Assembly: GCF_004295685.1 (NCBI RefSeq)
Contig: NZ_AP019368.1
Span: 2,625,501-2,689,500, forward strand
Source of the DNA: Fluviispira sanaruensis
Lineage (GTDB): Bacteria; Bdellovibrionota_B; Oligoflexia; Silvanigrellales; Silvanigrellaceae
Direction: 5' to 3'
DNA: 64,000 nt
Positions 57,918-64,000 of this stretch are shown one piece after another (within the stretch, counting starts at the first letter, position 1; every line of letters starts with the position of its first letter). A program made the position numbers and the translations under genes. The notes beneath the pieces were generated by a model, which searched no databases, was not told the DNA's origin, and was given only the letters and a program-made list of their open reading frames with translations.

Positions 57918-58781
57918 TTATTTTACTTTTCTTTTTTCAGCTTGAGATGAAATATAGGCTATTTGTGCTAATTTAGTATAATAAGCAACTTGCTCATTAT
58001 AGCTCGGAGTGCGCATACCGGCACGCATTTTGCCATTTGGCGGAGTGGGTAAGTAAAGAAGTGGGTTCTTAGCGACCCCAGCAATTCGCGTTTCAAAATG
58101 CAGATTGGCGCCGGTTACCCGACCTGTTTTTCCAACATAGCCAATGATTTGATCACGCCTCACAAATTGTCCTGCCCGCACGGCAATTGTTTTCATATGT
58201 GCATAAAGGGTTTCGTGAGATGAATCATGGCCAATAATAACAGAATAACCATATCCTCTTTTTGCTCCAGAAAATAGCACTTGCCCGTCAGCTGCAGCTC
58301 GGATCTGTGTTCCTACAGGAGCTCCAATATCAATCCCATGATGAGGACGTGTGCGTTTCATAAGACGTCGTATACCAAATGGACTTGTAAATATTCCGTT
58401 GACTGGCCATAAAAGTGGATGGCCGAAGCCACCAAGTTGCCCGTAATTTGGCTCGTTTCGCGCAAGTTGTTTTTGCGAGTCAATAGAATCATCATTTTCT
58501 ATAATTTCGCCAGCATATTCGTCTGCGTCAATCACCAATTCATCGTCCGTTGGATTTGTATTTACACTTGGAAAACCAAAAAAACTTTTTTCTGCTGTCT
58601 TTTGTCGAGCCAAGAAATTAGGATCAATAATAACCTTTTCTTGCATCTCTGCAGCGGAACCTTTTAAAACTAAATTTTGATTTGAATTATTACTATGATT
58701 AATACAAGCAGTTAGACTCAGCGTAAAGGGAATGACGAGAGCAAAAGATAGCTTCTGTTTAAATTTATTCAGTTTGAGCAT
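57918..58781 (-). CDS. LytM/M23-domain lipoprotein, catalytic histidine replaced
   Basis: A 287-residue lipoprotein (lipobox LTAC, cysteine 26). A linker of about 85 residues is followed by an M23 domain: PHHGIDIGAP supplies the H and D zinc ligands and ETLYAHM a further histidine, but the usual HLHFE reads GANLHFE. The first histidine of HxH is thus asparagine; it is a catalytic residue in LytM-type enzymes. The protein may therefore be a non-cutting activator, like NlpD or EnvC. ATG 58781 follows GGAGAG at the right spacing. It precedes the yej genes on the same strand with a 118-bp gap. Confidence 0.85.
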   Translation of the reverse strand: MLKLNKFKQKLSFALVIPFTLSLTACINHSNNSNQNLVLKGSAAEMQEKVIIDPNFLARQKTAEKSFFGFPSVNTNPTDDELVIDADEYAGEIIENDDSIDSQKQLARNEPNYGQLGGFGHPLLWPVNGIFTSPFGIRRLMKRTRPHHGIDIGAPVGTQIRAAADGQVLFSGAKRGYGYSVIIGHDSSHETLYAHMKTIAVRAGQFVRRDQIIGYVGKTGRVTGANLHFETRIAGVAKNPLLYLPTPPNGKMRAGMRTPSYNEQVAYYTKLAQIAYISSQAEKRKVK

Positions 58782-58890
58782 CAATTCTCTCCGTTGGGGT
58801 CAAAAAAATACATCTTCTAGAGTATATGAAATGAGCCCTCCTGACAAGTTACTCGCCTCTTTGTATAATATCGTCCTTATTTGCAATAAA

Positions 58891-59490
58891 TCAAAAACCC
58901 GTCAAAATCATGACCTTATTTATACTTTGCATCATTTCTTCTTTTGTAGGCATTTCCAAAATTTGTATAATTTCTCCTTCAGATCCAACAAGCCAAAGAG
59001 TGGGCACTCTCGGATTTTTCATCGCATCTAAAAAATTTCGGGAAGCAAAATCATTTATAAATTGTGGCATTATTTTTTTTCTCCATTTCGCAACAGATTC
59101 TTCCGTATCTTGAGAAAATAGAGCAATGACACCAATTTTTCTTGCGCTCAGTTGTTTGAAATTTTTATTTATTATCATAGAAATTTCTTCTGAACGTGGG
59201 TTCCACGAAGCGAGGACAGCGACATACCAAAAACGCATTGAAGAAAAATCAACCGATTTTTCACCCTCAACAGAAGGCTCTTTCCCATAACTCACTGTAG
59301 GCATAAGCTTATGCCGCGGCAAAGGCTTTATGACCGGCACCCCACCTTGCGCACCTCCCGCCATTGGATCTTTAGCTTTATCTTCAGCAGACTGAGCGGT
59401 AAGTGGAAATAGCAGAATAAAAAGGAAGGCAATATAAGTAAATATTTGATTTGATGCATTTGAGTCAAAAATATTTTTATGCATTCTCAA
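58891..59490 (-). CDS. Exported thioredoxin-fold protein lacking CxxC
   Basis: A 199-residue protein with a signal peptide ending near QSAE, a glycine/proline-rich linker, and a TlpA-like thioredoxin fold. VAVLASWNPRSEE aligns with the family's ASWCPPC active-site segment, so both cysteines are missing; RVPTLWLVGSEGEI matches the conserved cis-proline region. It is likely a redox-inactive binding or scaffold protein. TTG 59490 has AGGAGG at good spacing; ATG 59484 is the alternative. Divergent from the RelA/SpoT-like gene. Confidence 0.75.
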   Translation of the reverse strand: MRMHKNIFDSNASNQIFTYIAFLFILLFPLTAQSAEDKAKDPMAGGAQGGVPVIKPLPRHKLMPTVSYGKEPSVEGEKSVDFSSMRFWYVAVLASWNPRSEEISMIINKNFKQLSARKIGVIALFSQDTEESVAKWRKKIMPQFINDFASRNFLDAMKNPRVPTLWLVGSEGEIIQILEMPTKEEMMQSINKVMILTGF

Positions 59491-59595
59491 TGCACCCCTC
59501 CTTTCCTTTTCTGTAAATTACTGCCAAATATAGAATAGTCATTTCAGACGAAAAGGGAAAATTGTCTGAATTTTGTCGGTAATGGGGGAGTGTCC

Positions 59596-60867
59596 TTGAA
59601 AGAAAGCCATCATAAGCATGTAAAAAGAGAGCTCGAAGGTAGTACACATAACTCAAATACGACTGCATGGAATATTCCATGGCAAGATTTTGAAGTGATT
59701 CTTGGCTTAAAAAACTCTTATTCACAGAGAAATTTAAATGTATTGAGTGAAAAACAAGCTAGAATTTTTTTAAAAAATTGTGGCTTCGATCTTTCTAATC
59801 AAATGCACATAAAACAATTTGAACAATTTTATGGAGAAGCTCTTTATTTTATAAGACATATTCTACTGACAAACGAAGAACGAACAAACTTTACCGTCCC
59901 ATCTAGCCTTCTTTATCTTAAAAATCCTTGTCATCTGCTTTTATATGCGAGTACTAATCATCCACGTAAACGTTATTTAAGATTATGGAGCTGCTCAATT
60001 TTAAAAGTCATGTATGCAATATCAAATTTGCAATTCAGCGGTAGACTTCACATAATTGATGATGCACGTGAACAAATATTTAAACGCATTCGCAATCACA
60101 TTCACCTCAATAAAGAGGATGAAATAGAATTTAATCATAACAATTTTTCTATTAATCTAAATAAAGTTGAATGGAAAGAAGCAAAAACGAGAACCAGCAT
60201 TGTGTTAAAACTTTTACATAAGCCAGATAGTATCGTTGATGATGTTTTTGATTATTTAGGCGTTCGCTTTGTCGTAGAGAAATCAAGTGAAATTCCTTTA
60301 CTGTTAAAACATTTAATTGAAACTGATATTATTATACCTCATCAGGTTGTTGGCTTACGCACAAGAAATTCACTCTTAAATGTCAAACATCCTAAAAAAA
60401 TATTTTCATTTTTGAAAGAACTAAAATCATGCGGGACTTTAAATGATGATGAATTTAATAAAATGTGTGAAAATATAATTTGGTCGAATCAGACAAATGA
60501 AGAAATTTTAAAAAGAACCAATACTTTTACCAGCCAACATTATCGCTCATTACAGTTTACGGTCAGACATCTTGTGCGCACACCAAACCCTGCATTTCTT
60601 GTGCTTGAATCCATGACAAATCAATTGCGCAGATACACAGGAGTTCAACGCCAAGAGCCTTGGATGGAAACTGTCATTCCACAATATTTTGCTCACTACT
60701 TTCCCATCGAAATTCAAATGATGGATCAAGAGAGTTACGAAATGGCCAAATTTGGTCCAGCATCCCATGAGCAATATAAATCACAACAACATAAATCCGT
60801 TAGAGAAAGAGTTTTAGGAAATCTTTTAACATTTAAAAAAGAAAAGCTCGCTTCACAAGATTTTTAA
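59596..60867 (+). CDS. Divergent RelA/SpoT-like nucleotidyltransferase-family protein (TIGR04552-type)
   Basis: About 423 residues, cytoplasmic. After a helical N-terminal region of about 190 residues comes a block that follows the (p)ppGpp synthetase layout: KTRTSIVLKLL near 199 (numbered from GTG 59590), DDVFDYLGVRFVV with the metal-binding-type D at 221, HYRSLQFTV near 317 (compare GYxSxH), IEIQMMD with E374 (compare VEIQIRT), and HEQYK near 393. The His of YxSxH is Gln here. There is no HD hydrolase, TGS or ACT domain. I recall a TIGR04552-like family in deltaproteobacteria; the assignment needs a profile search. TTG 59596 fits the GGGGGAG site (5 nt); GTG 59590 would overlap it. Confidence 0.6.
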   Translation: MKESHHKHVKRELEGSTHNSNTTAWNIPWQDFEVILGLKNSYSQRNLNVLSEKQARIFLKNCGFDLSNQMHIKQFEQFYGEALYFIRHILLTNEERTNFTVPSSLLYLKNPCHLLLYASTNHPRKRYLRLWSCSILKVMYAISNLQFSGRLHIIDDAREQIFKRIRNHIHLNKEDEIEFNHNNFSINLNKVEWKEAKTRTSIVLKLLHKPDSIVDDVFDYLGVRFVVEKSSEIPLLLKHLIETDIIIPHQVVGLRTRNSLLNVKHPKKIFSFLKELKSCGTLNDDEFNKMCENIIWSNQTNEEILKRTNTFTSQHYRSLQFTVRHLVRTPNPAFLVLESMTNQLRRYTGVQRQEPWMETVIPQYFAHYFPIEIQMMDQESYEMAKFGPASHEQYKSQQHKSVRERVLGNLLTFKKEKLASQDF

Positions 60868-60877
60868 AGGAGATAAA

Positions 60878-63800
60878 ATGAATAATCAGGAACTTGATAA
60901 CTGGCTTGATTTAGCTGGTCTCATGCCTCCTATGCCTAGCGATGCCGCGCAAAAACTTTATGCAAAACTTGGGGTAGACACTTCAGGCAAACATACTTTT
61001 TTACCAAGCCTCATCACTCGGAATGAATATTCACATTCAATATTACCGCTCATGAAGCAAGAGTTAAATTCAGATTTAGTCGATTTTATTCACAAAAGAG
61101 TTGAAAAAACATTTGAATTAAGAAATAAATTAAAAACCTTACAAAATAGAATTATCGACATAGTCGGAGCAGGAAATTTTTCTGCACTTTGGCTTGATCG
61201 CGAAGCCTTTTCAGCGGACAGTATGGAACACCGTGCTCTCATGACTGAAGCCGTTATTCATATATACTCAGTAGAAGCTTTACAAAAAATTGTTAGTTTA
61301 TTTTATAAACACGAAATACCCATGATCCCTTATGGCGAAGGTGGCGGATACAATATGGGTGTGACCCCAATGGCCCCTGCTGTTACTATCAGTCTCCGCG
61401 GAATTGATCACATTTCTGAAATAAGAGCGAGTCGCAGAAGTGAAGGTAAATTTGAAATATCTGTTGGAGCAGGAGTTCCATTTAAAGATCTTGTTGCCTA
61501 CCTTGCAAAACGTGGCTTCGTATTGCGTTGTGATCCCAACACACCACGCGCAGCCACCGGAGGAATTGCAGCCACAGGAAGCAACGGGGGACGCAAAGCC
61601 TTTGAAGTTATTTTACATGGCAGAGCAGTTACAGCTGATGGAACAGCTCTTTGTTTTGAAGCAGATAAGTACGAAACAGATTGCATAAATAACGAACCTT
61701 TTTTACTCGCACGGAAATTCTTTAGTATAGAAAATACCGTTGATTTCGAAAATAAATATTCAGAAATTAAAAAGAAAAGATTAAAAGCTTGCAGAACAGC
61801 AAACTCCACGGGTGTTATTATTCCACTGCAAGGAATGAAAGCCAATGCAAATATGCTTGCACAGCAAGCAGAACTTCAAGAAAAAGGACATGAAAATACC
61901 GACGGCATGCTTGATGCACCTACGTTGCCAATCTCGGCATTTGTGGGAGCAGAAGGCAGCACAGGATTTATATACGAAGTAACTTTTGAAATTGAAAAAC
62001 CACTTGAATGGCTGCAGGCTTCACGCTGGCACTTCAACAATGTTGATGCAGCTATGTGTGCTACCCGCGCCATAAAAAAACTACCGAAACACGAGCAACC
62101 AGAATATTTTGAATTTATTTCTGGACAAAGTATCCGCCGTTTTCTGATTCAGGATTTTCCCACAGTTTTTTCGCAAAATGATGAAGCCGTTATTATTTTA
62201 GCTGTTGAAGGAAAATCAAAAGAAGACTGCGCATTACGCCATATGCTCAATGAAAAAGTTGCGCATGAAGCCATGTTAAATTCACAATATAAAGTAACAG
62301 ATGTTTTAATCAAAATGGAAAAAACAAATGTTCTCTTACAAAGTGAAGGCATTGAACAGTTTGAAATTCTCCGTAAACCACGTGAAGAGCTACCAAAAAA
62401 ATTGCGAACAAAATGCAAAACAGATATGGAAATTCGCACAGAATATTTAGGAGAAGTTTTAAAAATTGTTGCACGCACCAATCCACGTGAACGGGCAGAG
62501 CAAAAACAAGATGTCTTATTTGGACACCTCACCCCTAACCACACAGCTATTATTCACTGGAATATTGGTGGATTTGATCTATATGATGAAGAACAAGCCG
62601 ACATTGCTTGGGACTATTTAGAAAATGTTATTGGCAAAGCACAGAGTTTAGCCCCTACAGACGATAAAAATGGCAGCGCGCGTTTCACAGGAGAGCATGG
62701 GGTTGCAGGTAAAGCGCCTTTTTTATGGCTCAATTATATTCCAGAAAAAGATTTCAAAAGAATGTGTTCTATAAAAGATATACTCGATCAAAAAGATCTC
62801 TTTAATCCAGACACATTATTTTTACGCACAAGCCATGCAAGAGCGCTTCGCGCACGTCTGTTAAATACAAGCGCAAAATTTATTCAAGAATCTTTAGAAA
62901 AAACTAAGAAGGCAGAAGCAAAAAAGTTAGTTCAAATAAATGATCCTGATTTTTTACTACTCGCTTCTGAAAATTACGCCGTTGCAGAAGGCCAACGTTG
63001 CACGCGTTGCAATAGTTGTAAAGTCTGTCCTGTAGTCGATGCAGAACATGAGTTGGAACGAGAAAAAAAACGTAAAAGCAAAACTTCTGTTTTACCAAGT
63101 AAACGGAATATTCTCATGTTTATGGAAAAGATTGCGCACATGCGTAGAGCATCTGAGCAAACTCAAGATAAAAATGCAGTCGATAAAATATTTAAAGTAA
63201 CGGCGCAGATGATGAAAGAAAGTGCATCGCTTCTCTCAAAATGTTTTTATTGCAGAAAATGTGATAAAGCATGCCCTGTTGATATTGAAATACATCCTCT
63301 CATGCGCGCTTATCATAAAATGGGCAAACTTCCGTCAATGGGTTCCAAACTTTGGGGATTTATTTATGAAAGACTTATGGGTGAAGATTTCTTTAAATCA
63401 ATTACCTATCGTCTGGTTGCATTCTTTATACTTCTTGGCGCTCCCTTTCTTTATTTTATGCGAAAACTTTCTTTCGTGCCCGACTGGTTAAAATCTTATA
63501 CAGTGCCTCCAACCCTTGCTTTTGCCCATTATGAAGCAACAAGTGAAGGTAACAAAATTGAATCGACAGATAATTTTGTTATTATTGCCAATGACCTTGG
63601 CACTGATAACTTTATCGGCCACGAAAAATTTGCGAACGAAACAGTTTATATCCGTTACCGTGGTTGCATGGATACATTTGGCAAACCAGAAGCAACGACA
63701 AGTGTCGATGAGTATTTTAAAAATGTTTTGCATGCGCGAATTGTAGATCTTGAAAAGAAAATGTGTTGCGGTTTTCCATTTGAAGCAGATGGTTTGCATG

Positions 63801-64000
63801 AACGCGCAAAACAAAGTCAAATTTTAAGTCTCATAGAAATAGCAAAATGCATTTATCGACTTATGCAAGAATGCAGAGACTCACTGAATAAAATTCCCCA
63901 ATTTATAGTGTTTTCCAATTGTCCAACCTGTTGTGAAGCCATTAAAGAAATGCGTACTCTTTTAAAAAGTGAAGATATTCGTGAACAAGTGCGCATACGG
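60878..64000 (+). CDS. FAD-binding oxidase with 4Fe-4S and CCG domains (YdiJ-like), 3' end beyond window
   Basis: ATG 60878 follows AAAGGAG by 5 nt and the frame stays open for 1041 codons to the window edge. Domains in order: FAD_binding_4 (IPYGEGGGYNMGVTP, then TPRAATGGIAATGSNGGRKA, about 130-260), an FAD-linked oxidase C-terminal region ending near GEHGVAGKAP (about 600), two Fe-S cysteine clusters (CxxCxxCxxCP near 706 and CxxCxxCxxxCP near 790), then a hydrophobic segment and CCG-type heterodisulfide-reductase-like motifs (MCCGFPFEADGL, NCPTCCEAIK). The order matches YdiJ and other D-2-hydroxyacid dehydrogenases. It should pass electrons from a hydroxy acid to a membrane acceptor. It begins 10 nt after the RelA/SpoT-like gene, likely the same operon. 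Confidence 0.88.
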   Translation, partial: MNNQELDNWLDLAGLMPPMPSDAAQKLYAKLGVDTSGKHTFLPSLITRNEYSHSILPLMKQELNSDLVDFIHKRVEKTFELRNKLKTLQNRIIDIVGAGNFSALWLDREAFSADSMEHRALMTEAVIHIYSVEALQKIVSLFYKHEIPMIPYGEGGGYNMGVTPMAPAVTISLRGIDHISEIRASRRSEGKFEISVGAGVPFKDLVAYLAKRGFVLRCDPNTPRAATGGIAATGSNGGRKAFEVILHGRAVTADGTALCFEADKYETDCINNEPFLLARKFFSIENTVDFENKYSEIKKKRLKACRTANSTGVIIPLQGMKANANMLAQQAELQEKGHENTDGMLDAPTLPISAFVGAEGSTGFIYEVTFEIEKPLEWLQASRWHFNNVDAAMCATRAIKKLPKHEQPEYFEFISGQSIRRFLIQDFPTVFSQNDEAVIILAVEGKSKEDCALRHMLNEKVAHEAMLNSQYKVTDVLIKMEKTNVLLQSEGIEQFEILRKPREELPKKLRTKCKTDMEIRTEYLGEVLKIVARTNPRERAEQKQDVLFGHLTPNHTAIIHWNIGGFDLYDEEQADIAWDYLENVIGKAQSLAPTDDKNGSARFTGEHGVAGKAPFLWLNYIPEKDFKRMCSIKDILDQKDLFNPDTLFLRTSHARALRARLLNTSAKFIQESLEKTKKAEAKKLVQINDPDFLLLASENYAVAEGQRCTRCNSCKVCPVVDAEHELEREKKRKSKTSVLPSKRNILMFMEKIAHMRRASEQTQDKNAVDKIFKVTAQMMKESASLLSKCFYCRKCDKACPVDIEIHPLMRAYHKMGKLPSMGSKLWGFIYERLMGEDFFKSITYRLVAFFILLGAPFLYFMRKLSFVPDWLKSYTVPPTLAFAHYEATSEGNKIESTDNFVIIANDLGTDNFIGHEKFANETVYIRYRGCMDTFGKPEATTSVDEYFKNVLHARIVDLEKKMCCGFPFEADGLHERAKQSQILSLIEIAKCIYRLMQECRDSLNKIPQFIVFSNCPTCCEAIKEMRTLLKSEDIREQVRIR

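Noticed and set aside
61440-61845. Small open frames in other frames around 61440-61845
   Set aside because: They lie inside the continuous FAD-binding domain of the oxidoreductase gene starting at 60878.
1-64000. CRISPR array, prophage or transposase gene
   Set aside because: No regularly spaced direct repeats, no integrase, terminase or transposase motif in any frame that I could see.

Overview
The window is low-GC DNA from a motile, Gram-negative-type bacterium. Evidence for an outer membrane includes lipoproteins with lipoboxes, two predicted beta-barrel proteins, a FecR-domain protein and a LytM-type envelope protein. The gene content (many chemoreceptors, two CheA kinases, GreA, RecD2, a RelA/SpoT-like protein, a DUF1844-type protein) and AT-rich style fit an oligoflexia/Bdellovibrionota-like lineage such as Silvanigrellales. 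That placement is inference; there is no rRNA or ribosomal protein operon here to fix it.

Layout. 1-3794: a cluster of three exported or membrane-anchored proteins of unknown function. The first is split by one in-frame TAA and the second is out of frame with its lipoprotein signal because of an A9 run. Unusual palindromes lie on both sides. 3795-14278: an exported unknown protein, RecD2 helicase, two tandem tRNA-Pro(TGG), a soluble triple-PAS chemoreceptor, an S1/P1 nuclease, an exported cyclophilin, and a leftward hutH-rlmM-yigZ operon. 14364-25251: two large membrane proteins with a possible degenerate alkaline-phosphatase fold, a beta-barrel protein, a lipoprotein, a phosphohexomutase, a membrane protein of unknown function, a DUF1844-type protein and GreA. 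25268-30940: an outer-membrane protein facing an operon of membrane protein, small coiled-coil protein, AI-2E-family permease, sigma factor and putative anti-sigma factor; then a STAS/GGDEF pair on the minus strand. 31103-34132: tRNA-Leu(CAA), a small basic protein, and infC coupled to a cpdB-like gene that lacks a signal peptide.

34209-53854 is a signalling block: a single-Cache chemoreceptor, a FecR-domain protein, a CheY, a soluble double-PAS chemoreceptor, a REC-CheA hybrid, a CheA-REC hybrid, CheW, CheB, a conserved-looking unknown, CheY, CheR and an HPt-REC protein. Two tail-to-head dCache chemoreceptors follow on the opposite strand. Receptors of two signalling-domain types probably feed the two kinases, CheR and CheB adapt the receptors, and three stand-alone receiver proteins take output. 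No CheD, CheC or CheZ is visible.

53933-64000: yejE-yejB-yejA peptide importer genes (no ATPase gene beside them), a LytM lipoprotein with a substituted catalytic histidine, a thioredoxin-fold protein without CxxC, a divergent RelA/SpoT-like nucleotidyltransferase-family protein, and a very large FAD/Fe-S oxidoreductase that runs off the window end.
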